Origin: Erwinia typographi
GTDB taxonomy: Bacteria; Pseudomonadota; Gammaproteobacteria; Enterobacterales; Enterobacteriaceae
Assembly (NCBI RefSeq): GCF_000773975.1
Contig: NZ_JRUQ01000016.1
Location: 62,001 to 126,000 of the forward strand
Reading direction: 5' to 3'
Length of the DNA stretch: 64,000 bases
A model generated the notes under the pieces. That model was given only the letters and a program-made list of their open reading frames with translations. It was not told the DNA's origin and searched no databases. Of the stretch, positions 19,495 to 28,757 are shown piece after piece. How positions within the stretch are numbered: the stretch's first letter is position 1; every line of letters begins with the position of its first letter. The translations under genes and the position numbers were made by a program.

Positions 19495-20543
19495 GCATTC
19501 TCCTGGCTTGCTGGCAGCAACGTGTTCAGCTCGGCAGCCACTCGTTCCGGCGTAATATCAATCAGGCTCTGATGATAACCCTGTTCCGCTTCCCCTTTAC
19601 GTACCTTATGGTAACCGGTGATCAGGCGGATGACGCGCGCCTTGTCGGAGAGCGGCGGCGTAAAGTCAGGACTACTCGGGCCATACAGCGCAACCAGCGG
19701 GCGATCTAACGCTGCGGCAATGTGCATCAGCCCGGAGTCATTGCTGACTACCGCATGGCAATGGGCCAGCAAAATGACGGCCTGCTCAAGCTGCGTCTTG
19801 CCTGCCAGATTGCGACAGTGCTCACGGGAGTCGGGTTGCAGACTTTGCAGGATCTGCTCGCCAGTTTCCTGATCTTTAGCCGAGCCAAACAGAACGATTT
19901 GGTAGCCGCTATTTATCAGGCTCTGCGCCAGAGCGGCATAGTGATAGTGCGGCCAGCGCTTGGCCGGGCCAAATTCCGCGCCGGGGCAGAAGCCGATTGC
20001 CGGACGCGCTGAGGAGAGGCCAAATTCTGCGGCCGTCGTCAGTTTTTCAGCGTCGTTGACCTGTAGCTTTGGCCACAGCAGCGGCTGCGGAAGCTCTGCC
20101 GCGCGGCTAAAACGCTGTTTGTCATAGGCAAGAGCAACGTAGCGTTCAACCATCAGCGGCCAGGCCGCTTTATCCAGCACGCGAACGTCGTTAAGCAGGC
20201 CGTAGCGCATCTCGCCGCGCCAGCCGGTGCGGGTTTTGATATCGGCAAAGAAAGGAACCAGGGCGGATTTAAACGAGTTCGGCAGGATATAAGCCCGATC
20301 GTAGCCTTTGCTACGCAGGGCTTTACCAAGCCGACGACGTTCGCCCAGCTCAAGCGCGCCGTGGCCCAGCGGCATCGCCAGCGCTTCGTTGACCTCCGGC
20401 ATACGTGACAGCAAAGGACGGCACCACGCGGGCGCCATCACATCAATCACGGCATCAGGTTCAGCGGCCTTCAGCGTACGATAGAGACTTTGCGACATCA
20501 TCATATCGCCAACCCATGAAGGGCCGATTACCAGAATTTTCAT
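19482..20543 (-). CDS. waaF: LPS heptosyltransferase II
   Basis: WaaF adds the second heptose to HepI. The 353-residue protein begins MKILVIGPSWVGDMMMSQSLYRTL and carries the GF-x-PGAEFGPAKRWP segment and the SNDSGLMHIAAALDRPLVALYG motif typical of GT9 enzymes. It follows hldD with a 12-base gap and overlaps waaC, marking one operon with hldD supplying ADP-heptose. Confidence 0.97.
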   Translation of the reverse strand: MKILVIGPSWVGDMMMSQSLYRTLKAAEPDAVIDVMAPAWCRPLLSRMPEVNEALAMPLGHGALELGERRRLGKALRSKGYDRAYILPNSFKSALVPFFADIKTRTGWRGEMRYGLLNDVRVLDKAAWPLMVERYVALAYDKQRFSRAAELPQPLLWPKLQVNDAEKLTTAAEFGLSSARPAIGFCPGAEFGPAKRWPHYHYAALAQSLINSGYQIVLFGSAKDQETGEQILQSLQPDSREHCRNLAGKTQLEQAVILLAHCHAVVSNDSGLMHIAAALDRPLVALYGPSSPDFTPPLSDKARVIRLITGYHKVRKGEAEQGYHQSLIDITPERVAAELNTLLPASQENACTS

Positions 20544-20555
20544 TGCCGGATCCCG

Positions 20556-21488
20556 TTACGCCTTGCGGTTCAGCCACGCCATGTATTCGGCTACGCCTTC
20601 GGCCACGGTTTTGAACGGCTTATCATAGCCCGCCGCCCGCAGTTTGGTCTGATCCGCCAGGGTGTAGGCCTGGTAACGCCCTTTCAGTTTTTCCGGGAAC
20701 GGAATGTATTCTATTTCGCCCTTCTGGTGGTAGTTCAGCGCGGCATCCGCCACTTCCTGGAAAGACTCAGCCCGGCCAGTCCCGCAGTTAAAGATGCCGG
20801 AAACGTTGTTTTCAAAGAACCACAGGTTAACCGCCGCTACGTCTTCCACGTAAATAAAATCACGCTTGAAGCCGTCGCTGCCTTCGAAAAGCTTAGGATT
20901 TTCGCCGTTATTCAGCTGCGTATTCAGGTGGAAGGCAACGCTTGCCATGCTGCCTTTATGGCCTTCACGCGGACCATAGACGTTGAAGTAGCGGAAACCA
21001 CAAACCTGCGAACCGGCCTCTGGCAAAATCTGGCGGACATAGTGGTCGAACAGCATTTTAGAATAGCCGTAAACGTTCAGCGGCTCTTCATACTGGCGTT
21101 CTTCAATAAAGTTGTCATTACGTCCACCGTAGGTGGCGGCAGAAGAGGCGTACAGGAACGGAATTTCATGCTCCAGGCAGTAGTGCAGCAGCTCTTTGGA
21201 GTACTGATAGTTGTTTTCCATCATGTACTTGCCGTCCCATTCGGTGGTGGAGGAGCAGGCACCTTCATGGAAGATCGCCTCAACATCGCCAAAATCTTCA
21301 TCGGCCAGGATGCTGATAAGGAAGTCTTCTTTATCCATGTAATCGGCAATGTTCAAATCCACCAGATTGGCAAATTTGGTGCCGTCTTTGAGGTTGTCTA
21401 CCACCAGAATATCGGTATGGCCCTGGTTGTTCAGGGCTTTGATAATGTTGCTACCGATAAATCCTGCGCCGCCGGTGACGATGATCAT
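20556..21488 (-). CDS. hldD: ADP-L-glycero-D-manno-heptose 6-epimerase
   Basis: HldD (RfaD) epimerises ADP-D-glycero-heptose to the L-glycero form used by WaaC and WaaF. The 310-residue extended SDR protein has the [15 protein letters not shown] site at the N-terminus and YGYSKMLFD with the catalytic tyrosine and lysine near residues 140-144. It is the first gene of the waaF-waaC-waaZ-waaL run. A perfect inverted repeat lies in the leader 26-44 bases upstream of the start. In E. coli the gene has a heat-shock promoter; no clear sigma32 site was identified here. Confidence 0.98.
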   Translation of the reverse strand: MIIVTGGAGFIGSNIIKALNNQGHTDILVVDNLKDGTKFANLVDLNIADYMDKEDFLISILADEDFGDVEAIFHEGACSSTTEWDGKYMMENNYQYSKELLHYCLEHEIPFLYASSAATYGGRNDNFIEERQYEEPLNVYGYSKMLFDHYVRQILPEAGSQVCGFRYFNVYGPREGHKGSMASVAFHLNTQLNNGENPKLFEGSDGFKRDFIYVEDVAAVNLWFFENNVSGIFNCGTGRAESFQEVADAALNYHQKGEIEYIPFPEKLKGRYQAYTLADQTKLRAAGYDKPFKTVAEGVAEYMAWLNRKA

Positions 21489-21513
21489 AAGCTTTAACCT
21501 TTAAAAGAGAAGG

Positions 21514-21532
21514 GTGAAACAGGAGGTTTCAC
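21514..21532. repeat. perfect inverted repeat in the hldD leader
   Basis: On the plus strand GTGAAAC (21514-21520) and GTTTCAC (21526-21532) surround AGGAG. In the hldD mRNA (minus strand) this is a 7-base stem with a CTCCT loop, 26 bases from the start codon. The loop is complementary to a Shine-Dalgarno core, so it could pair with a ribosome site, or the repeat could be a protein operator. Either role is inference. Confidence 0.5.
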
Positions 21533-21719
21533 GCGCTAATGTTTCTTATCATAACATCTCATCCAGCGGCAGACAGCCAGATGACTCCGTAACCTGATGT
21601 AATTGTCGTAAATTGGCGTTAATAACGCTGCGAAAATCACACTCCACGATCTGTATCCTCGTTCCATTGTCTTTCCTTCAGTAAGATATTCCGCTACCAG
21701 AGCGTTTTGGAGTATGAAA

Positions 21720-22916
21720 ATGTCATCGCCATTTTATCAGTAGATTTCGCAGCAGTTACGTGAGGTTGAGCAGGAAGGGTTGTTTAAATCAGAGCGCCCG
21801 ATTGCCTCCGCTCAGCAGGCCGCTATTCAACTGGAAGGCGGCGTCAAAGCCATCAACTTCTGCGCCAATAACTACCTTGGCCTGGCCAATCATCCAGCCC
21901 TGATCGCGGCGGCGAAAGAGGGTATGGACAGCCACGGTTTTGGCATGGCGTCGGTACGCTTTATTTGCGGAACTCAGGATATTCATAAGCAGCTGGAAAA
22001 ACGGCTGGCCGGGTTTCTTGGCATGGAGGATTCAATCCTTTATTCCTCCTGTTTCGACGCCAACGGCGGCCTGTTCGAAACGCTATTAGGGCCGGAAGAC
22101 GCCGTCATTTCCGATGCGTTAAACCACGCTTCGATTATTGATGGCGTGCGGCTTTGTAAAGCGAAACGTTACCGTTATGCCAACAATGATATGACCGAGC
22201 TGGAAGCCCGGCTGGAAGAAGCGAAAGCGGCGGGCGCACGCCATATGATGATCGCCACCGACGGCGTGTTCTCCATGGATGGGGTGATTGCTAACCTGAA
22301 AGGCATTTGCGATTTGGCGGATCGCTACGGCGCGCTGGTGATGGTGGACGACTCCCATGCGGTTGGCTTTGTCGGCGCGGGCGGTCGCGGTACTCATGAA
22401 TACTGCGATGTGATGGGGCGGGTCGATATTATTACCGGTACGCTGGGCAAAGCGCTGGGCGGTGCGTCCGGTGGCTACACGGCAGGGAAAAAGGAGGTAA
22501 TCGAATGGCTTCGTCAGCGCTCCCGACCCTATCTGTTTTCTAACTCGCTGGCCCCGGCAATCGTTGCCGCCGCTTTGCGGGTGCTGGATATGCTGACCGA
22601 GGGTGACGGCCTGCGACAGCGCCTGTGGGACAACGCGACATTTTTCCGGGCCGAAATGACCCGTGCCGGTTTCACCCTGGCCGGGGCCGATCATGCCATC
22701 ATCCCAGTCATGCTGGGAGAGGCCAAAATAGCGCAGGAGTTTTCAAGGCTGCTTCAGCAGGAGGGCATCTACGTCACCGGCTTCTTTTATCCGGTGGTGC
22801 CAAAAGGACAGGCGCGTATTCGCACGCAAATTTCTGCCGCCCACAGCCATGAACAGCTGATTCACGCGGTCGACGCGTTTAGCCGTATCGGTAAGAGACT
22901 GGGCGCGATCGCCTGA
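21720..22916 (+). pseudogene. kbl: 2-amino-3-ketobutyrate CoA ligase, interrupted by an amber codon at position 8
   Basis: Kbl cleaves 2-amino-3-ketobutyrate with CoA into glycine and acetyl-CoA, the step after Tdh in threonine breakdown. From the ATG at 21720 (GGAG seven bases upstream) the frame reads MSSPFYQ, then TAG at 21741-21743, then [18 protein letters not shown] and on without a break to 22916. Counting the stop as one residue gives 398, exactly the E. coli length, and the PLP-site region [14 protein letters not shown] is intact. A single C-to-T change of CAG would explain it. The protein could still arise by amber suppression, or by restart at TTG 21780, which lacks the first 20 residues but has AGGAAGGG just before it. 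tdh follows after 11 bases. Confidence 0.85.
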
Positions 22917-22927
22917 AAGGAGCCGTG

Positions 22928-23956
22928 ATGAAAGCGTTAGCAAAACTGCGGGCGGAAGAGGGGATCTGGATGATCGATGACGCGGCGATCCCTGAACCAG
23001 GCCATAACGACCTGTTGATTAAGATCCGTAAGACCGCCATCTGCGGCACGGATGTGCATATCTATAACTGGGATGAGTGGTCGCAAAAAACCATTCCCGT
23101 GCCGATGATTACCGGTCATGAATATGTTGGCGAGGTGGTGGCTATCGGCCAGGAGGTGAAGGGGTTCTCGTTGGGCGATCGCGTCTCCGGCGAAGGCCAC
23201 ATTACCTGCGGACACTGCCGCAACTGTCGCGCAGGCCGGACGCATCTTTGCCGTAATACAGTTGGGGTAGGCGTTAATCGTCAGGGATGCTTTGCGGAGT
23301 ACCTTGTGATCCCCGCGTTTAATGCCTTCCGCATTCCCGATAATATTTCTGATGAGCTGGCGGCGATTTTCGATCCCTTTGGCAACGCGGTGCACACGGC
23401 GCTCTCTTTCGATTTAGTCGGTGAAGATGTTCTTATTTCCGGCGCGGGTCCGATTGGGATTATGGCTGCGGCTATCTGTCGGCATGTCGGCGCGCGGCAT
23501 GTTGTTATCACCGACGTCAACGAATATCGCCTGGAGCTGGCGCGCAAAATCGGCGTCACGCGGGCGGTGAACGTCGCCAGGGAGACGCTGGAAGAGGTGA
23601 TGCGCGAGCTGGGCATGACCGAGGGTTTTGATGTGGGGCTGGAGATGTCCGGCGCGCCAGCGGCCTTCCGCAGCCTGCTCGGCGTGATGAATAACGGCGG
23701 ACGCATTGCCATGTTGGGCATTCCCGCAACGGAGATGGCGATTGACTGGAATCAGGTGATTTTCAAAGGGCTCTTTATCAAAGGTATTTATGGGCGGGAG
23801 ATGTTTGAAACCTGGTACAAAATGGCGGCGCTGCTCCAGTCGGGGCTGGATATCACGCCCATTATTACCCATCGCTTCGGCATTGATGATTTTCAGGCAG
23901 GGTTTGACCAGATGCGCTCCGGGCAGTCTGGCAAGGTGATTCTGGACTGGTCCTGA
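22928..23956 (+). CDS. tdh: L-threonine 3-dehydrogenase
   Basis: Tdh oxidises threonine to 2-amino-3-ketobutyrate with NAD. The 342-residue zinc medium-chain dehydrogenase has the catalytic-zinc residues in AICGTDVH and TGHEYVG, four structural-zinc cysteines in [17 protein letters not shown], and the [13 protein letters not shown] fold. The ATG at 22928 follows AAGGAG by five bases; a GTG three bases earlier is in frame. It is intact although its operon partner kbl is interrupted, so aminoketobutyrate could accumulate or decay to aminoacetone unless Kbl is still made. Confidence 0.97.
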   Translation: MKALAKLRAEEGIWMIDDAAIPEPGHNDLLIKIRKTAICGTDVHIYNWDEWSQKTIPVPMITGHEYVGEVVAIGQEVKGFSLGDRVSGEGHITCGHCRNCRAGRTHLCRNTVGVGVNRQGCFAEYLVIPAFNAFRIPDNISDELAAIFDPFGNAVHTALSFDLVGEDVLISGAGPIGIMAAAICRHVGARHVVITDVNEYRLELARKIGVTRAVNVARETLEEVMRELGMTEGFDVGLEMSGAPAAFRSLLGVMNNGGRIAMLGIPATEMAIDWNQVIFKGLFIKGIYGREMFETWYKMAALLQSGLDITPIITHRFGIDDFQAGFDQMRSGQSGKVILDWS

Positions 23957-23996
23957 TCGGAAAGGGCTGGCAGGATGCCAACCCTTGATCCAGGCT

Positions 23997-24905
23997 TTAC
24001 TGCTGCTTTTCCGCATCGGTCATATAACGAACCTTGCGGGTGTAGTCCTGGCCTCTGAAGCTTAAAGGAGTAGCGGCCGAGTCGAGATACTTTTGCCATT
24101 CAGACAGCGGAAAGCCGCCGTGAGCGCCGACCACTTCAGTTGGGATCGCCGCCGTGCTGCCGCCAATCTTCTTCGACACGGGCCAGTTCATCCACTCTCC
24201 CAGGTTCACCGTTTTCAGATCCAGCATATCCAGCAGCGCCGCCAGCGGCAGCTGATCGGTGGGCGGCTGCGAGTCATCCATCAGTTCCCAGGTATCCTGA
24301 AACAGCGTCAGCCACAGCGGGCAGATGCGTTTCCAGGTCCGCCGCGTGGCGGCGAGAAACGCCCCGTTGACGTGATCGACGAGGTAGGGACGGAAGCTGT
24401 TGCGGTAATAAGCGGGGCGGTTTTTTTCCGGCGTATTAGCCAGCTTAGCGATCATTTTCCCCTTACGGAAACTGGCGTAAATGTGGCCGTCGTTCATCTG
24501 AATATCCGGCATTTTCAGCAGGTTCAAATCTGAATCGATCATCAAAACCCCTTCCGTTGCGGCCTGCAAAGGGGCCTGAAGCTTGATCAGCCGGCTGCGA
24601 TAAATCTGCTTGTAGCGGTAGTTTTCTTCCCGCACCGGCACGTCCAGCGTCACTACCCTGGTTTTTGGCGGCAGTTCGCCGAACTGCTCTGACTTCTGAT
24701 CCGCAACAATGACGATTTCTTCGGCTTGCAGGGCAAAGCGCGACGCAAACAGCGCGCTTAATTTTGCCTCTTCAACATAGTCAGCGCCGGTACAGGGGAT
24801 CACTATTGAGGTCACGGGTATTTTTCCCTGAACCTCTTTATTGAGATAAGAAAGGTTGTGGCGCGAACGAATATAACGGAACTGAGGATCGAAAAATTCA
24901 AACAT
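23997..24905 (-). CDS. Glycosyltransferase-like protein of unknown specificity
   Basis: A 302-residue protein starting MFEFFDPQFRYIRSRHN; a longer frame to 24929 is unlikely because the upstream gene already covers it. IPVTSIVIPCTG near residue 30 and GVLMIDSDLNLLKMP near residue 125 look like a GT-A fold with a DxD metal site. A conserved-looking EWMNWPVSKK and VGAHGGF follow. No family name is recognised. Its start overlaps the end of the GT4 gene by 8 bases, so the two are co-translated and may act on the same glycan, perhaps an LPS core extension. E. coli has yibD in this position. Confidence 0.65.
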   Translation of the reverse strand: MFEFFDPQFRYIRSRHNLSYLNKEVQGKIPVTSIVIPCTGADYVEEAKLSALFASRFALQAEEIVIVADQKSEQFGELPPKTRVVTLDVPVREENYRYKQIYRSRLIKLQAPLQAATEGVLMIDSDLNLLKMPDIQMNDGHIYASFRKGKMIAKLANTPEKNRPAYYRNSFRPYLVDHVNGAFLAATRRTWKRICPLWLTLFQDTWELMDDSQPPTDQLPLAALLDMLDLKTVNLGEWMNWPVSKKIGGSTAAIPTEVVGAHGGFPLSEWQKYLDSAATPLSFRGQDYTRKVRYMTDAEKQQ

Positions 24906-26133
24906 GGGGAGATCTTCCCTGAGACGCATTTTTTAAGAGAGTTTCCACGCCAGCGACATAGTGCTCAATAGCATAATGTGCTTTGACGCTGGCGTTAGCC
25001 TGCTCCACCAGCCCGGCTCGTTTACCGGCGTCAAGATAGAGCGTCTTCATCTGTTCAAACAGCGCATCTGTGTCACCGTAGTCGAAGAGCAGGCCGGTTT
25101 GATTCGCAGAAATCAGCTCGGCGGTGCCGGTCACATTGGAGCCGATCACCGCCGTCCCCAGCAGCATCGCTTCCAGCACCACGCGAGGTAACCCCTCACT
25201 CTTCGACGCAAGGATAAAAACATCAAGCGCTGCCAGATAGTTTAGCGCATCAGGCCGAAAGCCGGTGAAAATCACCCGATCCGCGATGCCAGCCTGTGCG
25301 GCCTGGCGCTTCAGGGCCTCTTCTTCCGGGCCTTCGCCCAGTATCACCATGCGCCAGTCAGCCTGAGGGAATTCAGCGGCAAATTTTGTCAGCGCCTGCA
25401 AAATATGGTGGTTGGACTTCCGCGGAATCAATGACCCAATACTGCCAAAAACAAAAGTTCCACTCGCCAGATTGAGCAATTGATGGCGCATTGCCTGGCG
25501 TTCTGGCAAGGCCTGCCTGGTATCAATAGCATTGAATACGGTAAAGCATTTTTGCGGGTCTACGCCGTTCGCCAGCAGGACGTTACGCACGCCATCAGAC
25601 ACCGCGATGATCGCGTCGCCACGATGGTTTACCAACTCGACCAGCTCGCGGTTCAGTACGGGTTCAATACGGCAGTGCTGAACGACGGCGATCGGTAACC
25701 CAGCCGCAGCCAGATAGCCCTCAGCATTCGAACCGGGCTGGTTATTCATATAGAGCAGATCGATGTCGTACTGAGCAATAGCCTGGCGGATGCGCTGTGC
25801 ATTCGGTTGAATACGCCAGAGCCTGTCCACCCAGCGCGTTGCTTTCTGGCGAAGGGAACGATTGAAGAAGACCAGCGATCTCAGGAGTTCTTTAGCCACC
25901 TTGGCCCAGCGCGGCTGTTTGCGCTGATCGATGAACATGACCGGAATATCCAGCGATGACAGCACGTCGCCAATGGTGTCGCCCTTGCCGCGGCGATAAT
26001 TGTGATAGAAGCAGCAGCGGATATCGAACGTAGCCCGATCGATGCGTTTTAGCAGCTCAAGCATACTGTTAGTGCCGCCGCCCCATTCATTACCCGTATC
26101 CAGCAAAAGAATTTTTTTACGTCGTTCGGTCAT
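24898..26133 (-). CDS. GT4-family glycosyltransferase
   Basis: A 411-residue protein starting MTERRKKILLLDTGNEWGGG; the first ATG at 26148 would add five residues. It has the GT4 GT-B layout: glycine-rich N-terminal loop, FGSIGSLIPRKSNHHILQAL donor region near residue 210 and SKSEGLPRVVLEAMLLGTAVIGS with the E-x7-E motif. It follows yibQ after about 54 bases on the minus strand and overlaps the next glycosyltransferase gene. Substrate unknown; LPS or another surface glycan is likely because the hldD and waa genes are close. Confidence 0.8.
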   Translation of the reverse strand: MTERRKKILLLDTGNEWGGGTNSMLELLKRIDRATFDIRCCFYHNYRRGKGDTIGDVLSSLDIPVMFIDQRKQPRWAKVAKELLRSLVFFNRSLRQKATRWVDRLWRIQPNAQRIRQAIAQYDIDLLYMNNQPGSNAEGYLAAAGLPIAVVQHCRIEPVLNRELVELVNHRGDAIIAVSDGVRNVLLANGVDPQKCFTVFNAIDTRQALPERQAMRHQLLNLASGTFVFGSIGSLIPRKSNHHILQALTKFAAEFPQADWRMVILGEGPEEEALKRQAAQAGIADRVIFTGFRPDALNYLAALDVFILASKSEGLPRVVLEAMLLGTAVIGSNVTGTAELISANQTGLLFDYGDTDALFEQMKTLYLDAGKRAGLVEQANASVKAHYAIEHYVAGVETLLKNASQGRSPHV

Positions 26134-26187
26134 GTGACGGCGACTCACCAGATCTGCGCCCCTCCAGCAAGGGACGCAGTAGAGAAA

Positions 26188-27120
26188 TTAAGGTTGAGAC
26201 CCGATATTGAGCTTCAACCCAGAAAAGTTTGTTTTGATATAGCGCATCCCGTCGCTGTTGCCAATGCTTTCGGCGACAACGTTCAGCGCGAGGGTCGCCG
26301 GTACGGGCTTCAGCGTTACCGGGCAGGTTTTCACGCCGCGGAACGGATTGCGCGGCTTGCCGGTTGGTCCTGGCGGCAGCGGTTTATTGTTGACGATTTG
26401 CGGCTCATTCAGCAGCTGGCTGGGTCGAACCAGAGTGATATCCGCCGGAAGCGTTGGCAGCATTTGCAGCAGCACTTTCACCGTAGTGGGATGCGGATGA
26501 CCAATGGCGATGGCGGAGCCATCACGCTGCGCCAGCCGCACCGCACGAGTAAACTGGGTGCGGATGTCCGCCTCGTTCTGCGTGTCGTCAAGGAAAACCC
26601 TACGCTTAATCACTTTTACGCTGGTGCCTGCTGCGGCGCGGGTTGACTGGCTGTTGCCGATCGTCATGCTGTCGAGGAAGTAGAAGTTGTAGTGATCGAG
26701 CACCTGCATCACTTTCTGCATTCCCGGCAGGCTGGACGTCATGGCGCTGCCCATATGGTTATTCAGGCCTACGGCATAGGGCACTTTGGCGGCCGCCTCA
26801 TGGACGATCCGCTCAATTTCCGCACTGGACATGTCAGGTCGGAGCGTGTCTTTCTCCAGCGGCTGCTTGCTGAGGGGCGCCATCGGCAAATGGATCAGCA
26901 CCTCATGGCCAAGCTGGTGGGCCTTAGTCGCCATCTCACGCGCGTGCGGAGCGTTAGGGAGCACGGCGACAGAAATATTTTTCGGCATTTGCAGGACCTG
27001 ATTTTCCGGTGCCGGGCGGTAGCCAAAATCGTCAATGACGATAGCGAGTTTTCCGGCATGTGCCGTGCAGGTCAGCAGCAGACCGGCCAGCGCGCCGCTA
27101 ATTTTACGAAGCTGTGACAA
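26188..27120 (-). CDS. yibQ: Divergent polysaccharide deacetylase family protein YibQ
   Basis: A 310-residue exported protein. The signal peptide ends at about LLTCTAHAGKLAIVIDDFGY, and the mature part has the NodB-like motif with the IDDFGYR aspartates, HLPMAPL and GLNNHMGSAMT histidines, and AIAIGHPHPTT. The family (DUF610) lies downstream of envC in most enterobacteria. Its substrate is not known; a peptidoglycan or other cell wall role is suggested by the envC link. It starts three bases after the envC stop. Confidence 0.9.
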   Translation of the reverse strand: MSQLRKISGALAGLLLTCTAHAGKLAIVIDDFGYRPAPENQVLQMPKNISVAVLPNAPHAREMATKAHQLGHEVLIHLPMAPLSKQPLEKDTLRPDMSSAEIERIVHEAAAKVPYAVGLNNHMGSAMTSSLPGMQKVMQVLDHYNFYFLDSMTIGNSQSTRAAAGTSVKVIKRRVFLDDTQNEADIRTQFTRAVRLAQRDGSAIAIGHPHPTTVKVLLQMLPTLPADITLVRPSQLLNEPQIVNNKPLPPGPTGKPRNPFRGVKTCPVTLKPVPATLALNVVAESIGNSDGMRYIKTNFSGLKLNIGSQP

Positions 27121-27123
27121 AAG

Positions 27124-28431
27124 TTATTTTCCCAACCACGGTAGTGGATTGACGGCCTGTCCCTGACGTCGGATTTCAAAATAGAGTGAAGGCGTGCCCT
27201 GACCGCCGCTGGTCCCGACCAGTGCGATTGGCTGTCCTGCCTTAACCTGGGTTCCCACGCTCACCAGCGCACTTTGGTTGTAGCCGTAGAGACTCATATC
27301 TCCCTTACCATGTTCCACTACCACCACCAGGCCGTAGCCCTGAAGCCAGTCGGCCATCAGTACCCGGCCATCGGCGATGGCTTTCACTTCGGTGCCTTCG
27401 GCGGCGTCGATCACCAGGCCTTTCCAGCGAAGCTCGCCCTGAAGCTGTTCGCCAAAGCGGTGTTCAATTGAGCCTCTGACCGGCCATAGCGCCTGACCTG
27501 AAGGGCGCCCCAGACCCCCGGTTCGGGCCATCAGGGAACGCTCGCCTTCCGTCGGCTTATAGGTTGTGCCTTTGCTCTTCGCCTGGGCCTGACGCTTGCG
27601 GACCGCTTCGGCCTCGCGCGCTTCCTTCTCGGCCCTGGCCCTGGCTTCACGCTCCGCTTTGGCAATTTTATCCCGCAGGCGGCTTTCGTTTTCCCGCATG
27701 GTAACCAGCTGCGCCTGGTCTTTCTCCAGGGAGGATTCGAGCGTCGTCAGGGTTTTCTTACGGGCTACGCGAGCGCCTTCCAGCTTCTCCCGCTGTGACT
27801 GCTGCTGTTCCAGCAGGGATTTCTGCTGAGCCTGTTTATCCACTAACGACGCCTTCTGCGCAGAGAGATCGCTGCGGGTCTTTTTCAGCTCGTCGATCGA
27901 TTTCTGACGGGCCTCATTAAGGTAGCCGAAATAGGCGAGAATGCGCTCACTGCGCTGGCTCTCTTCTCCGCTGAGGATCAGCTGCACGCCGCTGTGTTGC
28001 CCCTGACGGAATGCCGCATCCAACTGTTCGGCCAGCAGTTTTTCCTGACGGGCCTGCTGCGTCTGTAGCTTGCCGATGGAAGCGGTCAGGGAGGTAATAT
28101 CTTTATTAAGTCCGTTGAGGCCCAGTTGCGTTTCGCGCAGCTGACGGCTGGCCTGGGCAATCACTTTTTCCTGGCTAGTCAGCTGTGCGAGGAGCTTGCC
28201 GCGCTGCTGCTTTTGCTGCTGTACGCTCTTTTCCTTCGCCGCGATATCCTGCTGCAGGCTTGAAAGCTGCGATTTGCTATCGTCAGCGGCTGAGCTGGCA
28301 AATGGCGACAGCAGAAGGCCGGCGCACAGCACGCTGGCAGACAGGGTGAAGGCGTGAGATCGCAACGGAGCGCCGGTGGCCGCTCCGTTACCCTGGGTCC
28401 GTAAATGTGAAACTGTCGCTTTTTCCCTCAT
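27124..28431 (-). CDS. envC: Murein hydrolase activator EnvC
   Basis: EnvC is a periplasmic factor recruited by FtsEX that activates the amidases AmiA and AmiB during septum splitting. The 435-residue protein has a signal peptide (LSASVLCAGLLLSPFASSAA), a long coiled coil of about residues 50-270 rich in Q, K and E, and a C-terminal LytM domain that is catalytically degenerate in this family (GLVVVVEHGKGDMSLYGYN). In E. coli it is co-transcribed behind gpmM; here only a short gpmM remnant remains upstream, so its transcription start must differ. Confidence 0.96.
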   Translation of the reverse strand: MREKATVSHLRTQGNGAATGAPLRSHAFTLSASVLCAGLLLSPFASSAADDSKSQLSSLQQDIAAKEKSVQQQKQQRGKLLAQLTSQEKVIAQASRQLRETQLGLNGLNKDITSLTASIGKLQTQQARQEKLLAEQLDAAFRQGQHSGVQLILSGEESQRSERILAYFGYLNEARQKSIDELKKTRSDLSAQKASLVDKQAQQKSLLEQQQSQREKLEGARVARKKTLTTLESSLEKDQAQLVTMRENESRLRDKIAKAEREARARAEKEAREAEAVRKRQAQAKSKGTTYKPTEGERSLMARTGGLGRPSGQALWPVRGSIEHRFGEQLQGELRWKGLVIDAAEGTEVKAIADGRVLMADWLQGYGLVVVVEHGKGDMSLYGYNQSALVSVGTQVKAGQPIALVGTSGGQGTPSLYFEIRRQGQAVNPLPWLGK

Positions 28432-28440
28432 AGGACAGGA

Positions 28441-28518
28441 TTATTCCACGATGAACAGCAGCTTACCAGACATCTGTCGGGGGTTTTGCGTTTCCAGTAG
28501 TGACAGAGCGGCCGGTTC
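28441..28518 (-). pseudogene. gpmM: 3' remnant of gpmM (cofactor-independent phosphoglycerate mutase)
   Basis: The last 25 codons of a minus-strand frame ending 9 bases before envC read EPAALSLL...QMSGKLLFIVE. The C-terminus of E. coli GpmM, which in that species lies directly upstream of envC, is APTMLSLM...EMTGKPLFIVE: about 13 of 25 residues agree, with the final LFIVE identical. The rest of the roughly 510-residue protein is absent; the frame continues upstream to 28695 with unrelated sequence. This is read as a deletion that removed nearly all of gpmM. The comparison was made from memory of the E. coli sequence. Confidence 0.75.
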
Positions 28519-28757
28519 CCGTAGCGGAGGCGGGGAATCTTTGGCTAATTCCGACGCGGTTTTGTACAACAAATAACCGCTCAGGATCGACGTGAACACA
28601 GGCTGACAGAGACATTTACACTTAAGGCATTTTTTTTTGGGAATCTGCCCCAGAAAACGCAACTCTGACGGCTTCACGACTGTACATGGCAGCACTGGCA
28701 GGTATACTCAGAAGCCTTGTTTTAGCTTATTAACCCTTTCGGGAGTTGTTACCCCTC

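Noticed and set aside
20727-21497. 256-residue plus-strand frame opposite hldD
   Set aside because: It is fully antisense to a strongly conserved gene, with valine- and histidine-rich composition typical of a shadow of a GC-rich coding strand.
22119-22694. 191-residue minus-strand frame opposite kbl
   Set aside because: Shadow frame; the kbl codons on the plus strand are fully conserved here.
28519-28695. Upstream part of an 84-residue minus-strand frame before envC as a new small gene
   Set aside because: Only the last 25 codons resemble anything (GpmM C-terminus). The rest is low-complexity, has no ribosome site at its start and no domain, so it is read as non-coding sequence fused to the remnant.
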